Positions 1 through 13,004 are shown, counted from the first letter of the stretch. The stretch: 64,000 nucleotides of DNA from Mycoplasma sp. SG1 (GCF_023612375.1 NZ_CP076852.1:310001-374000), one strand, 5' to 3'. Notes: generated by a model from the sequence alone, not told the origin. Numbers and translations are program-made.

Positions 1-1218
1 GTGCTATCTGCATCTATTCCTTTTGCTGTTTTATTTGCTGCTATATGACCATGATTTCAATACGCTCTTCTATCAATGGGAGAATGAATTGGTAATGGTT
101 CTAGCGGTGCTAGTGGGTCAAAACTTAGTTATAACGCTGGAGCTAGTTTAAAAGCTGGTGGGTTTGCTTTCGTTTATGGAATTATTAACAGATTGATGCA
201 ACCATTTGGTTTACATCATATTCTAAATACATTCCTATGATTCCAATTACCAATTAATGGTAATTTATTAGTGGAATGAATGGATAAATCAGGAACACTC
301 CATCATGCTGGTTCAAGTGTTACAATTTATGGTGACATTAATGCCTTTATGATTGGGGTCAATGGTGCTGGTGTATTCCAAACAGGTTATTTCCCTATGT
401 TTTTAGGTGGATTACCAGCCACTGCGTTAGCAATGGTTATGACCGCTAAAAAAGATAATCGGAAACAAGTTTTAGGATTCTTATCTGGGGTAGCTGCGGT
501 TGCCTTTTTAACAGGTATTGATGAACCCCTTGCTTTCTCATTTATTTTTGTATCGCCATTGTTATGGGGAATACATGCCTTTTTAACAGGGTTCTTCTCG
601 TTCATAACAGTCGCGTTAAACATTAGAGTCGGATTTGGATTCTCAGCAGGATTTATTGACTACATCATTTCCCTACCAATGTCATGGGAACACGCAATGT
701 CATTCACTGGCGGTGGGGCGAAAGTATTCTCAAATCCATTGATTATATTCCCATTAGCTGCTGCTTGTTTTGGATGTTATTACATAACATTCTACTACAT
801 CATTAAAAGATTCGATGTTGCGACTCCTGGACGTCATGATGTTGTCTTGAAAATGTCACATCTTGAAGAAAAAGAGGTCGAAGCCGAACATGTTGAAAGA
901 GCCCTTGGTGATAGCGATCATATCGACGCAACCAAGGTTTTACCAAAAGTTGAAACAGATAAATATTATGTTTATGCTAGAAATATAGTTGACGGAGTTG
1001 GAGGGCCAGGGAACATCGTTAAAGTTGAAAACTGTGCTACAAGACTAAGAATTGAATTAAAAGACAATTCTCCTTCAATTGTAAATGATACCTTAATTAA
1101 ACAAAGAGGTGGAGCATACGCAATTAAACGTCTTGGTAAAAAAGCTTATCAAATTATTATCGGTACCGATGTTGAACATGTTGCAAATAGAATAAATGAT
1201 ATTCTTAAAAAAGAATAG
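1..1218 (+). CDS. PTS glucose-family permease EIICB, 3' part (start lies before the window)
   Basis: Membrane sugar transporter that couples uptake to phosphorylation by the PTS phosphorelay. The frame is open from base 1 and contains in-frame TGA codons read as Trp. The visible EIIC part has the family landmarks NRLMQPFGLHHILN, a GIDEPLAFSF segment (family GITEPIEF) and hydrophobic stretches. It is followed by a charged linker and an EIIB domain whose phosphorylated cysteine lies in ENCATRLR (codon 1033-1035). No EIIA domain is attached, so EIIA must come from another gene. The substrate is uncertain: glucose or N-acetylglucosamine permeases look alike here. A strong terminator follows directly. 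Confidence 0.9.
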
Positions 1219-1243
1219 ATTAATTTAAAACTATTTTCATCTA

Positions 1244-1273
1244 AATGGAGGCCATGGAGCCTCCATTTTTTTT
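1244..1273 (+). terminator. Rho-independent terminator of the PTS gene
   Basis: Perfect 9-bp stem (AATGGAGGC / GCCTCCATT) with a 6-base loop, followed by a run of T, 25 bases after the PTS stop codon. Confidence 0.9.
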
Positions 1274-1369
1274 ATTAAATAAATATCTATAATATCTTTT
1301 ACATTTTTTATATATTAATATTCTTTTAGTATTTTTTTTAAATTTCCAAATTAATTTTTTACTTTTTTC

Positions 1370-2539
1370 ATGAAGTTTTCTTTTTCTAATCCTTTTAAAA
1401 AATTCAACAATTGACTTAACTCAAATAAATATTTTCAAAAAGCGTATCAACATTATCAAAAAGGTGATCGTTCTACTGAAACATTGATTAGAGAAATTGA
1501 AAATAATAATTTAACTAATAATTATTTTTTTTCTAAAAAAAGTAAACAGACTTTAATTCAATTTAAAAATCATCATTTTAACCCAACCCCTTTACCTAAT
1601 TTTTTAAATGATAAAAGCATTCCAAGCACACTTTGAAGATATGGTTTTATTTTTGTTTTCATGGTTATGCCGATGTTAATTGGTTTTTTTGTCTATATTT
1701 TTCAACCTCAGATTTTAATTATTAGAAGTCCTTCAACAGGAAGATTAATTTTCAGCCAAACAGATTGATTGGATACTTTTAATAATATTTGGATTTTAAC
1801 AGCTTTTTTTTATTTTATTTTAATGTGGACTTTTTCATGAACATTTCGTAATGACATGAAATTTTCAGGTTTATTTTTTATTTTATATCTTGTGATGACC
1901 TATATTATTATTTATTTTGTCCTATTAAAGATCATAAACATTCAGAGCGGAATAAACCCAAATACAAGCAGTGATCCGTCCAAGACTCTTTTTTTTCTTG
2001 TTTTTTTTATTACAACCATTTTTATTTTTATTAAAGCGAAGGTTTTCACAATAACTTTGTTTTATGAATTAAGAACTAAATGGTTTAGTATTCTTTTATG
2101 AGGTTTAATTTCAGGAGGAGCAATTTTACTTATCGGAAGAGCATTACACATTAACAATTATTTTTCTGACAACTTTTCTAATAAACTTTTTAATAGTCAT
2201 GATACATCGCTTCCAGTTTTATTTATCGCTGTTTTTTGCGCTCCTGTTATAGAAGAACTTGCTTATCGTGAAGGTTTATATCGTTTAGTTAAAAATAAAA
2301 CTTTATTTTTAATTCTTGGAACTTTATTATTTGCTTATGTTCATGTCGATGGAAGATATGCAATAACATACAAATCTACTCAAACAAGTTTTGTTATATC
2401 TCAACTTCCACGAATAAAATATTATTTATTTGGATCATTTGTTTTTACAGCTATTTATCTTTTCAAAAGATCGGTTTTATACACAATACCTGGTCATTTT
2501 TTAAATAACGTTGTAGCATCCCTTAGTATGTTGCTTTAG
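1370..2539 (+). CDS. CPBP-family intramembrane metalloprotease (copy 1)
   Basis: Predicted 389-residue polytopic membrane protein. The N-terminal ~80 residues are hydrophilic and several hydrophobic segments follow. The C-terminal third carries the CPBP (Abi/Rce1-like) motifs: EELAYRE (paired glutamates plus Arg), FAYVHV with a conserved His, and GHFLNN near the end. These are the presumed metal-binding and catalytic residues of the family. In bacteria such proteins process membrane peptides or act in bacteriocin immunity; the substrate here is unknown. In-frame TGA codons (Trp) interrupt it in the standard code. A second, diverged copy follows 116 bases downstream. Confidence 0.8.
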
Positions 2540-2655
2540 CAATATTTAAGATTAATATTCAAAATTACTTTTAACAATTTATAATTTATAAAACAAAAGT
2601 TTTAAATAACTTTAAAAATAACCTAAATAAATTGATTTTAGAAAAGTAAATGTAA

Positions 2656-3855
2656 ATGATTAATCTTTTTTCATATCTTAAACTTAAATTCAAATATTAT
2701 CATTCAGCATTAAGAAAAGTTTGTCCTGAATCTTCTATTATTGATAACTTTGAAACTATCATTGCAACTAATCAAGGTAATCATTATTTTCCAAGTCAAA
2801 GTTCACGGATTTTTGTTATTAATTATTTAAACCGTCAACCATTTAGAACTGACACAAAAACCATTCTTCAAGGTAAAAATACTTTCATCGATAAACATGT
2901 TTCTGCTATCTTTCTTCTTGCTTATATCCTTTTACCGGTTGTTCTTTCGCTTTTTTTATTTTCTTTCAGACATTATGGTTTTTTATCTTCCAAAATTGCA
3001 TTTAATGGTCAAATCATTTCATACGGTCTTTATATCATAAGGGTCTTTACACAAATAGTTTATCCCTTTTTGTTAATTTTATTAAGCATCTTTTTATGGG
3101 TTACATCATGAAATTTTCGTGATAAATTACGATTATCAGGTTTTTTCTTTCTTATTTGAGCTATTTCATTTTGAGGGCTTTTACCTATTATTTTAGGGGT
3201 TGTTATTAATCTGTTTAAAAACGCTAGTTTTGTCCAAGCTGACCGTGAAATAATTAATTCTATGATTGCTATCACAGTTCAATCAATCTCATACATGTTA
3301 TTAATTGGACTTTATTTTTGAAAATTTTATCTTTGAAAAGCTTCGTTTTTATTTCAGTTTAAAACCAATTTCAATAATATTCTTATTTGAACAGGTTTTG
3401 GTGTTATCGCTGTTTTTATCTTAAATTGAGTTTTTAATTTTATGTCTGCTAATTTATCAAACGCTTCATTCTTAAATTTTTTCTTCGATGCAAAATCAGA
3501 TAATCAGGCAGGAATTAATAAAATATTTAATTATTCATGGTTTGGGAAGGTATCTATTTTTATTCAAAGTATTTGTTTAGCGCCTTTAATTGAAGAGTCA
3601 GCATGCCGAGAAGGTATTTTTTCGTTAAGTAAAACCAAAAAGAATTCGATTATTGTTTGAATTTCTTCAATTTTATTTTTTTCTAATATGCATGTTATGA
3701 ACGGTGATTCATTGGATAACATCGGATCAATTACTGGTTATTTAGGCGGTGCTATCGTTTTTTCAACTGTCTATATGTTGAAAAAAAACATCGCTTATAC
3801 ATTTCCAATTCATTTATCTTATAACCTGTTAGCATTTATAATGCTTTTGTGATAA
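2656..3855 (+). CDS. CPBP-family intramembrane metalloprotease (copy 2)
   Basis: Predicted 399-residue membrane protein, paralogue of the preceding gene. It has the same layout: a hydrophilic N-terminus, then multiple hydrophobic segments, then the CPBP motifs EESACRE, SNMHV and HLSYN in the last 100 residues. The conserved Glu-Glu, Arg and His residues are present, so it could be active. It ends only 13 bases before ligA, so the two may be co-transcribed. Sequence identity to copy 1 is low outside the motifs, which suggests an old duplication rather than a recent one. Its function is inferred from the family only. Confidence 0.78.
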
Positions 3856-3868
3856 GTTTATTTATTTT

Positions 3869-5920
3869 ATGGAAAAAGATAATAACAAAATAAATCTTGA
3901 AATTGAAAACTTAATTAAAGAAATTAATCAAGCACGAGAAGATTATTGAGTTAAATCAAAACCAAAAATCACTGATCAAGAATACGATATTTTATTTGAT
4001 AGATTAAAGTTACTTGAACAAAAATATCCGCAATTTAAGTCTCCTAATTCACCAACGATTAAAGTAGGATATGAACCAACAGCATCAAACTTAATTAAAG
4101 CAAAGCATTTAACGCAAATGTTATCTTTAAGCAACGCCTATAACCGCGATGATATTTTAAACTTTAAGAAATCAATTTTAAAAAAGATATCTTCTGACTC
4201 TTCATGTCATTTTTTTCTTGAATTAAAACTTGATGGACTAAGCATTGATTTAATTTATGAAGATTATCAACTTCAAAAAGCGATAACACGTGGTGATGGT
4301 TTAATTGGAGAAGATGTTACAGATCGAATTTTAACAATTGAAAACCTGCCAAAGAAAATTAAATATAAATCTTTAAATGTAACCGGAGAAGTGATATTAT
4401 CTAATTCAACTTTTAAAGAAATAAATAAAGAAATTGAAATTAAAAACGAAGCATTAATTAAAGACAATAAAAAACCACTTTCTTTATTTTTAAGTCCGAG
4501 AAATTTAACTTCAGGCACTGTTAAACATAAATCATTAGAGCTTGTTAAAGCAAGAAAATTAAATATCTTTTTATACAATGTTGTTAATTGAAAAGATTTC
4601 AATTTAAAAACACAACAAGAAACGCTTCATTTTTTGAAAAGAAATCATTTCCCTGTTTTTGAAGGCGGTCAATTAATTGAAACAGATCAAGATATGTTTG
4701 ATTACTTTGACAAATGAGAAAAAGAAGCGAAAGATTTAGATTTTAATGTTGATGGTGTTGTTATTAAATTAAATAATCTTTTAGATAGGGGAGAACTAGG
4801 AGCAACAATTAATTGACCACGATGAGCGATTGCTTATAAATTTAAAGCAGAATCGATTATTAGTGAACTTTTAGATGTTGAATACGGTATCGGAAGAAGT
4901 GGTAAAATTACTTTTGTCGCTAAAATTAAACCAACCTATTTAGATAATTCTTTAATTTCTAGGGTTCATTTATATAACTATAAGTTCATAAAAGATAACC
5001 AAATCAAAATTCATGATAATCTTGAAGTCATTAAATCTGCTTCTGTTATTCCTAAAATTATCAAGGTTCATCATATCGATAAAGATACAAAAGAAATAGA
5101 AGAACCTAAAATTTGTCCTTTTTGTTCATCACAATTAGTTAAATATCAAGACTTAGTTGATATTTATTGTCTTAATATTAACTGTCCTGGTATTGTTATT
5201 CATTCTTTAATTCATTTTTGTTCCCAAGAAGGGATGAATATTACAGGACTTGGAACAAAAACGATTGTTAAACTGTATAAACTGGGTATTATCAAATCAA
5301 TTATTGATATTTATAAATTGGAAACGATTGATAAAGAAATCTTTTTCAATGACAAAGATTTAAATTTTAAACTTAAAAGATATAACAATTTAATAATAGA
5401 AATCAGACATTCTCAAAAAAGACCGTTTCAAAACTTACTTTTCAGTCTTGGTATTAGATTTTTAGGAAAAGGTTCAATCAAATTACTAATTGATCATTTT
5501 TCTAACATTGATAACTTAATTAACGCTGAAATTGAAGATTTTTTAAAAATTAAAGGGATTGGCAAAACAACCGCTTTTTCAGTTGTTCAATTTTTCAAAA
5601 ATGAAAGCAACCTTAACCTTATCCAATTTTTTAAAGATAATAATTTCAATCTATCAGATAATTTAAATCAAAAGAAAGAAGTTTCAATCTTTACTAATAA
5701 AAGCGTTTTGTTAACTGGGAAATTCCCGCACGGAAAAAAAGCTATTTATCAATACTTACAAAGTTGTAATGCTAATATTGTTTATAATATAAATAATAAA
5801 CTTGATTACTTAATTGTTGGAGAATCACCTGGTAAAAAATTAGAAATTGCTAAAACTTTACCAAATGTCAATATTTTAACTTTCAGCCAATATTTAGAAT
5901 TAATAAACAATGCTACTTAA
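3869..5920 (+). CDS. ligA: NAD-dependent DNA ligase LigA
   Basis: Seals nicks in replication and repair using NAD+. It is 683 residues, the normal length. The adenylated lysine is K120 in the motif KLDG. It continues through the nucleotidyltransferase and OB domains, then a four-cysteine zinc finger (CPFC ... CLNINC), helix-hairpin-helix repeats including GLGTKT and IKGIGKTTAF, and a C-terminal BRCT domain with the motif LLTGKFPHGK. The ATG follows the protease gene by 13 bases. The 3' end overlaps gatC by 11 bases, so ligA and the gat genes form one operon. Confidence 0.97.
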
Positions 5921-6263
5921 AGATAAAAACACCAAAATTAAAGATTTAGAATCACAAATTATCTTTTTTACTTCAAGATTAATGTTTGCGGTTGATGAAC
6001 TTTTTACTAAATCATTAATCGATGAATTTGACGATTTGATTATTAAATTCGATATCATGCAAACTTTAATTAAAGATTATCAAATCGATGACGAAACAGA
6101 ACAGTATTCATTTTGTCATAAAACCCCTTCTTATATGCAACTCCGTGATGATGTTGTCGATTTAACACAACCATCAGCAAGCGAACTTATTTCTGCTAAT
6201 AAGTTTTATACAAGAATGGAAGATAATTATTTTGTTATTCCTAAATTAGTTAATAAAGAATAA
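5910..6263 (+). CDS. gatC: Asp/Glu-tRNA amidotransferase subunit C
   Basis: Small subunit that stabilises the GatAB amidotransferase. It is 117 residues. The diagnostic C-terminal pattern is present: MQLRDDVVDLTQPS followed about 20 residues later by FVIPKLVNKE (family LRED ... F.VPKV). The start overlaps the end of ligA by 11 bases and gatA begins 5 bases after the stop, which fixes it in the gatCAB operon. The N-terminal half is poorly conserved, as is usual for GatC in mollicutes. Confidence 0.88.
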   Translation: MLLKDKNTKIKDLESQIIFFTSRLMFAVDELFTKSLIDEFDDLIIKFDIMQTLIKDYQIDDETEQYSFCHKTPSYMQLRDDVVDLTQPSASELISANKFYTRMEDNYFVIPKLVNKE

Positions 6264-6268
6264 TTTTT

Positions 6269-7732
6269 ATGGATTTTTTTTCAAAATATCAAAAATTAAA
6301 GCCTTCTACTAATATTCAAAAAAGTTATTTAGCGATCTTAGATAATTTAGATCTTAACGGCCATGTTTCATTTAATTATTCTTTAATTAACAGCACCAAT
6401 TGAAAATCTGAACCAAAAATTGATAATTTAACTGATATAAATCTGCAAACCTTATATGGTTTATCTTATGCTTTAAAAGATAATTTTGCAACCAAAGATT
6501 TACCGATGACTATTGGTTGTCAGTTTTTAAGAAATTTCTATCCTTTTTACAATTCAACCGTTTTTGAAAAACTTTACACCCAAGGTGCACAAATGATTTG
6601 CAAATCAAATCTTGATGAACTATCAATGGCAGGAACTGGTATTTTTTCTTTAAACGGACCGGTTAAAAACCCTTGAAATAAATTACATATTTCAGGCGGT
6701 TCCTCTTCAGGTTCAGCCGCTTTAGTTGCTTGTGGAGCAGTTAGTTTTGCTATCGGAACTGATACAGGAGATTCGGTTCGAAAACCAGCCGCTTATTGTG
6801 GCGTTGTTGGTTTTAAACCAAGTTGAGGAATGATTTCTCGTTATGGACTAGCCGATTATGCACCATCATTGGATACAGTTGGAGTATTTACCAATTCTGT
6901 TAAGGATTGTGTAACAGTAACTAATTGCTTAATCGGTTACGATCCTAAAGATTTTACAACTTATCATTTAAAAAATAAAGATATAACTATTAAACTTTCA
7001 ACTAATAAAGATAAAAAATATAAATTTTTTATTTTTAAAGAAACTGACAATGATGATTTTAAAGATAACATTAAACTTCATTTTGATGATTTGGTTAATA
7101 ATTTAAAAGCAAAAGGGCATACGATCGAATATGTTTCTTTTAAATCTTTATTATTATCATCACTTACTGTTTGTTATGAAATCATTTCATATGCTGAAGC
7201 TTCAAGTTGTAATTCTAATCTTTTAGGGACAACTTTTGGTGAAAATGTTGATAAAAAATATCAAAGTTGATTTGATCAAATTTTTGCGAACCGAACTAAT
7301 TATTTAGGAAGCATGGTTAAAAGAAGATTTGCGATTGGTTCCTTTGTTCTAAGTTCTGCTACAAAAGGCATTTATTTTAAAAAAGCAAAAATTATTCGTA
7401 AAATAATAGTTCATAAAATGGAAGAATTATTTAAAACCTACGATTGTTTAATTGCCCCTACTATATCTAAACCAGCACCTTTAATTAGTAAATATAAAAT
7501 TGATGACCCTTTTTATGATCATGAAAATTCTTCTTTAGAAAATCAGTTATTAATTTCTAATTTCTGTGGAAGTCCATCGATTAATATTCCGTTTAAACTT
7601 GTTAATGGTTTACCAACAGGAATAATTTTAACCGCTGATCGAAACGAAGATCAAAAACTTTTATCGATTGCTCAAGAGTTAGAAAGTATCATTAAATTTG
7701 AAAATTTATTATTAAAAAATGGCAAAGCTTAA
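6269..7732 (+). CDS. gatA: Asp/Glu-tRNA amidotransferase subunit A
   Basis: Amidase subunit that releases ammonia from glutamine for conversion of Glu-tRNA(Gln) to Gln-tRNA(Gln). It is 487 residues. The catalytic triad of the amidase-signature family is visible: Lys in YALKDN (K70), the cis-Ser loop [10 protein letters not shown] (~142-150) and the nucleophile Ser in [12 protein letters not shown]. The second glycine of the usual GGS is Asp here. The gene contains several TGA Trp codons. It overlaps gatB by 14 bases, consistent with translational coupling. Confidence 0.96.
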
Positions 7733-9236
7733 AGAATATAGTTTAAAAGAAATTTTAGAGATTTTTGAAATTTCGATTGGATTAGAAATTCATGTTAATG
7801 TTATTAGCAAAACAAAACTTTTTTCTCCAACTCCAGTTGTTGATTTTAAATCAAAACCCAATGTTGGGGTCGGTTATTGAGAATTAGGTTATCCTGGAGT
7901 TAAACCGCTTTTAAATAAAGAAGTTGTCATCAAAGCATTACAAACTTGTTTGCTTTTAAATATGGATATAAGCAAGGTTTTAACATTTGATCGGAAAAAC
8001 TATTTTTATCCTGATTTGCCGAAAGGTTATCAATTAACCCAATATTATAATCCGATCGGTAAGAACGGATATTTAAATATTTTTTCATCACAGGGAAAAT
8101 TAAAAAAAATTCGTTTTATTCATCTTCACATTGAAGAAGATAGCGCCAAATTACTTCATAAAGAAAACAGAACTTTGATTGATTATAATAGAGCAGGTAA
8201 TCCTTTAATCGAAATAGTTACCGATCATATTGATTTAAAAACAGGCGATGATGTTCAAATCTTTTTAACAACCCTTCATAGTTTATTAGTAGATCATAAA
8301 ATAACAAAAGGAAGATTAGAAGGGGGCGAGTTTCGCTTTGATGTGAATGTTTCTTTAAAGAAAAAAAATGCTTTAGTATACGGTCAAAAAGTTGAAATTA
8401 AAAATATAAGTTCCTTTAATTTTGCTAAAAAAGCGACTATTAATGAAATTATTACGATCGGTAATAAATGTTTGAATAATATTCCAATCGATGCTGAAAC
8501 GAAAGGTTTTAATCCGAAAACGTTAAATAATTTTTCAATGCGTAAAAAAACGACTTTAGCTGATTATCGTTATATCCCTGACTGTAATATTTTACCGATT
8601 GAATTAGATAATAATTGGATTGAAGAACAAACATCTAAAATTAGTATCAAACCAAATTATTCAGAAAAAATCAATATCATCGTTAACGAATGAAAGTTTT
8701 CAAAGAAAGATGCTATTGCTATCGTCAACAACCCTTTATTGCTTAACGTTTTAAAAAAACTCCAAAACCATGATCGAGTTTTATATTATGTCTTTTTTTC
8801 TAACCTATTTATAACTTATCTTAATCAAGATCAAGAATTAATAAAAAACTTTTCTAAAATTAATAAATTTTGTTTTTTTCTTTTTAATCAAAGACAAAAA
8901 TTTGAATTTATTATTTTAAAAAAAATCGTTAAATCTTTTATTAATCAAATTAATGAAATAGAAGGGGATAACTTTCAAGAAATAGTTAATCAAATAGTTG
9001 ATACTTCAAAATCAAGTGATGATGTCATTCCTGAATTGAAACAATTTGTTCAAGAACTGATTCAAAATAATCCTCAAACTATCGATGATTATTTAGATCC
9101 AAAAAGAAAAGATAAAGTGATTAACAATTTTTATATGCGAAGAACTGTTCCCGCCTTTATTAAAAAATTACCCAACCCTAAATTAATCAAAGAAATAGTT
9201 ATTTCAGTTCTTGATAAAAGGATTAAAAAAGATTAA
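7719..9236 (+). CDS. gatB: Asp/Glu-tRNA amidotransferase subunit B
   Basis: tRNA-binding and kinase-like subunit that phosphorylates the glutamyl side chain on tRNA before amidation. It is 505 residues, typical in length. Family signatures: GLEIHVN near the N-terminus, YPDLPKGYQLTQYY, IHIEEDSAKLLH, and YNRAGNPLIEIVTD. A YqeY-like helical C-terminal domain follows. TGA codons are read as Trp. It is the last gene of the ligA-gatCAB run and ends convergently with ktrA, with only 3 bases between stops and no obvious separate terminator. Confidence 0.96.
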
Positions 9237-9239
9237 TTT

Positions 9240-9908
9240 TTAATATTTATTGCATCCGTTTAACCAGCTAGTTATTTTTTCGATATCTCCAACTTCAAGA
9301 ACCAAAAGAAGCTGATCTGCTATTTGTAATTCAGTTGAAGGTTCAGGGAATATCAATTCATCATATCGATCAACTGCTATGATATTAATTCGTTTTTTTC
9401 TTCTTAAATCAAGTTGTTGTAACGGTATATTAACGATTGATAAATTATTAACCGCTATTTTAGCAAAAACATATTGTTCATTTAAAATAGTTATTTCTGA
9501 GTTTTTTGAATAAACTAGACGGTAGGCTAGATTTTTGCCTGATTCAGCTTCAGGGAAAACAATTTCTTTAATTCCAAGCGCTGATAAAATTTTATAATGT
9601 TGAAAACTAGACGCCTTTGCTGTAATATTTTTAATCCCTAATTCTTGCAGACAAGCAATTGTTAAAAGACTAGCTTCAACATTAGTTCCAACCGAGATAA
9701 CAACATTGTCAAAGTTTTGAAGACCCAGATCATTAAAGACTTCAGATGAAATATTATTAATAACAATCGCTTTACTTACTTTAGTAGCAATATCGTTAAC
9801 TTTTTTTTGATCGATATCAATTGCTAAAATATTGCAATTCAACTCACTTAATGTTTCGATTAAATGTTTTCCGAATTTTCCAACCCCGATGACACAAATA
9901 TCTTTCAT
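9240..9908 (-). CDS. ktrA: KtrA/TrkA-type potassium channel regulatory subunit
   Basis: Cytoplasmic RCK protein that gates the partner channel KtrB by binding nucleotides. It is 222 residues. The N-terminal Rossmann fold has GVGKFGKH (residues 8-15) and an acidic residue after the second strand (AIDIDQKK). The C-terminal ~75 residues fit an RCK_C domain. It is transcribed away from ktrB, and the 134-base gap should carry both promoters. Confidence 0.92.
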   Translation of the reverse strand: MKDICVIGVGKFGKHLIETLSELNCNILAIDIDQKKVNDIATKVSKAIVINNISSEVFNDLGLQNFDNVVISVGTNVEASLLTIACLQELGIKNITAKASSFQHYKILSALGIKEIVFPEAESGKNLAYRLVYSKNSEITILNEQYVFAKIAVNNLSIVNIPLQQLDLRRKKRINIIAVDRYDELIFPEPSTELQIADQLLLVLEVGDIEKITSWLNGCNKY

Positions 9909-10042
9909 TATTTATAGATTTTTTGTTTTTTTATTTAAAAGATTAAAATATTTATATTTATATAATTAAATAGTAAAATATAGAACAATTTATATAATTT
10001 AATCTTTTATATTCTTTTCATATTATTATATATTGTTACATT

Positions 10043-11698
10043 GTGAAAAATTTTTATCAAAAAAAATCAAATCAAAGATTTAGTTTTTTTAAATTTTATA
10101 AAAAATTACCCTTTAAGTTTAGATTATTTTTAGGATATGTTATTATTCTTTTTGTTATAGCATTATTATTATGATCTAAATGAGCATTAAAAAATCCTGA
10201 TAATCAAAATCCGCTTTTTGTTGACAAGCATCAAAGATTTAGTTTTATTGATGCTTTATTCAACGCAGCTAGTGCTTTTTCTGATACAGGATTAACAACA
10301 ACTAACGTTTGAGCACAATTTAATCTTTTTGGACAATTTCTTTTGATGTTGTTAATCCAATTAGGGGGGATCGGGATAATAGTTATTAAATTTTTTATCA
10401 TTTTCACAATTGGTAAAAAACTTGGGTTTTTAGATAAAATCGCCTTTAATGAAGAAAAAGGATTTAATAAGTTAGGTCAAACTTTTTCAATTACAAGCGT
10501 TTCAGTTATTTCTATTTTCTTGTTTGAGGCTGTTTTTTCATTAATTTTTATGTTTCATTTTCATCAAATGGATGTTGGTGATCCTAAAAATTTAGCTATT
10601 AATCCTAATGATGCTGATTGAAAAAGTTTTAACCATGTAGTTGACCAATTACATAATTCATGAACTTTATCATGATGATATGGTTTATTTCATTCTGTTT
10701 CAGCTTTAAATAATGCTGGGTTTGATATTTTTGGAGGAAATACTTTTGTTTATTTTGGAACCGATTATTTCTTTCAAATTTTAGTTATTATTTTATTTGT
10801 TGTTGGTGGAATTGGGTTTCCGATTTTTTATGAATTTTATTTACGTTGTAAATATTTTTATCAAAAACATTTCAGATATCGAAAAGTTGATAAACCGCAT
10901 TTTTCTTTATTTTTTAAGGTCGCTGTTCTTTCTTATTTTATAGTTTTCTTTGCAGGGATATTTTTAGTTCTTTTAATTGAATATATAAACTCAGCCTATC
11001 ATATTCACCAATATGTTGACCCTAAAGTCAATAATTCGATTTTTGATAACGCGGTTGATAAAAACTTTGCTCCTTCGATTTTTAATGACCCCCATTTTTC
11101 TTTTTATCAAAAATTCATGTACATTGTTTTTAACGCTTCTTCAACTAGAAATGCAGGATTTGGCACGATTCCTATTCAACGTTTCGCTTTTTCTTCACGG
11201 GTAATTTTATCATTTATGATGTGAATTGGTTCAAGTCCATGTTCAACAGGTGGTGGGATTAGATCAACAACTATGTTTATTGTTATTCTAACTATTATTC
11301 GGATTATCCAAGGGAAAAGCGAAAAGATTAATGTTTTTTCACGAGAAGTTCCAAATGAAACGATTAAACAAGCCTTTATTATTTTTGTAACCGCCATTAT
11401 TTTAGTTTTTATCAGTTCTATCATCTGCTTATTTTCAATTTCAAATTCAAACTTAGATAATGTTTCCCACTATAATTTTTTAGATTCATTTTTTGAAAAT
11501 ACATCCGCGTTTGGAACAACAGGACTATCGACAGGATTTTCTTATTATTTAGATTCTGTTTCTAAAATAGCGATTATTATCTTGATGTTTATCGGTCAGT
11601 TAACAATTAGCAATGTTTTATTAGTAACTGTTACCCATCACAAAAAAATAATTTCACAATCTACATTTTATCCAGAAGAAGATATATTGATTGGATAA
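10043..11698 (+). CDS. ktrB: KtrB/TrkH-type potassium transporter
   Basis: Membrane subunit for K+ uptake, 551 residues. The four pore-loop filters of the Trk/Ktr superfamily are recognisable: AFSDTGLTTTN, ALNNAGFD, SSTRNAGFGT and SAFGTTGLSTGF. I chose the GTG at 10043 because the frame has no ATG upstream before a stop and the encoded N-terminus is basic and followed by the first membrane helix. The neighbour ktrA is divergent. purA starts 21 bases downstream, possibly in the same transcript. Confidence 0.92.
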
Positions 11699-11719
11699 TT
11701 TACAAAAAAATATACATTT

Positions 11720-13003
11720 ATGATTACAGTTTTATTAGGGGCTTTTTGAGGGGATGAAGGAAAAGGTAAAATAATTAATTATTTATCACAACGGAATGAT
11801 TTAATTATTCGTTATCAAGGCGGTAATAATGCTGGACATACCATTTATTATAAAAATATCAAAATTAAACTTTCGCTTCTACCTTCAGGGATAACAACCA
11901 AAAATACGAATAATTTAATAGCATCAGGGGTCGCGTTAAACCCAGATGCTTTATTACAGGAAGTTGATAATTTAAAAAAATCAGGTCTTTTTAATGGAAA
12001 ATTATATATTTCTGAAAATGTTCATCTTATTCTTCCTTATCATCTTAGAATAGATGAACTGACAGAAAAAAGCAAAGGAAGTGATAAAATCGGAACTACC
12101 AAAAAAGGGATTGGTCCATGTTATCAAGATAAGATCGCAAGGGTTGGAATTAGATTAGTTGATATTGAAAAGACAGAAGCTTTTTACAATAAAATTAAGA
12201 ACACTTTATTCTTTAAAAACATCATTTTTAAACATTTTAATTTGCCGCAATTTTCAGCAGATCAAATCTTTGAATATCTTTTAAAAGTAAAAAAAGATTT
12301 AAAACCATATATCATCAATCCGCAACTGCTTCTTGATTCTTTTATCAAGGAAAATAAAAAAATATTATTTGAAGGAGCGCAAGGTTCATTATTGTGTTAT
12401 GAAACAGGAACCTATCCTTATACAACTTCATCATCACCAACAAGTAGTATGGTTTTTTTAAATTCCAATCTTGGTCTTAGAAAAATTAATAAGATTATTG
12501 CTGTCTCTAAAGCATACACAACAAGGGTTGGTGAAGGTCCGTTTGTCACTGAACTGTTCGATGAAACCGCTACTTATCTTCGTGAAAAAGGGAATGAATA
12601 TGGTACTGTAACGAAAAGACCAAGAAGAATTGGGTGATTAGATTTATTTGCTTTAAAATATTCAATTAAAGTTAATAGTTTTACTGAAATAATCATAACT
12701 TTAATCGATGTTTTAAGTGGACTTAAAGAAATTAAAGTTTGTGTTGGTTATCAGTTAAACGGGGAAGAGATTGATTATTTTCCATTAAACAGTCACATTT
12801 TAAAAACAGTTAAACCAATTTATAAAGTTTTTAAAGGTTGAGATGAAGATATAACAAAAATAACGAATTATAATAATTTACCGTCAAACTGTAAAAATTA
12901 CCTTCAATTCATTGAAGATTTTATTAATGTACCGATTAAAGTTATCTCTAATGGTCCTAAAAAAAATAACATAATCTTTAAAAACAACAACAAAACAAAA
13001 TAA
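11720..13003 (+). CDS. purA: Adenylosuccinate synthetase
   Basis: Converts IMP, Asp and GTP to adenylosuccinate. It is 427 residues, the standard length. The N-terminal P-loop motif reads GAFWGDEGKGK (family GAQWGDEGKGK). Further signatures are GGNNAGHT, GVALNPDALL, GTTKKGIGPCYQDK and the C-terminal GTVTKRPRRIGW. It is followed one base later by purB, so the two enzymes that make AMP from IMP form a minimal operon. Confidence 0.97.
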
Positions 13004-13004
13004 T

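Noticed and set aside
10343-11204. Short frames inside ktrB in other phases
   Set aside because: ktrB is continuous in one frame once TGA is read as Trp; the others are shadows.
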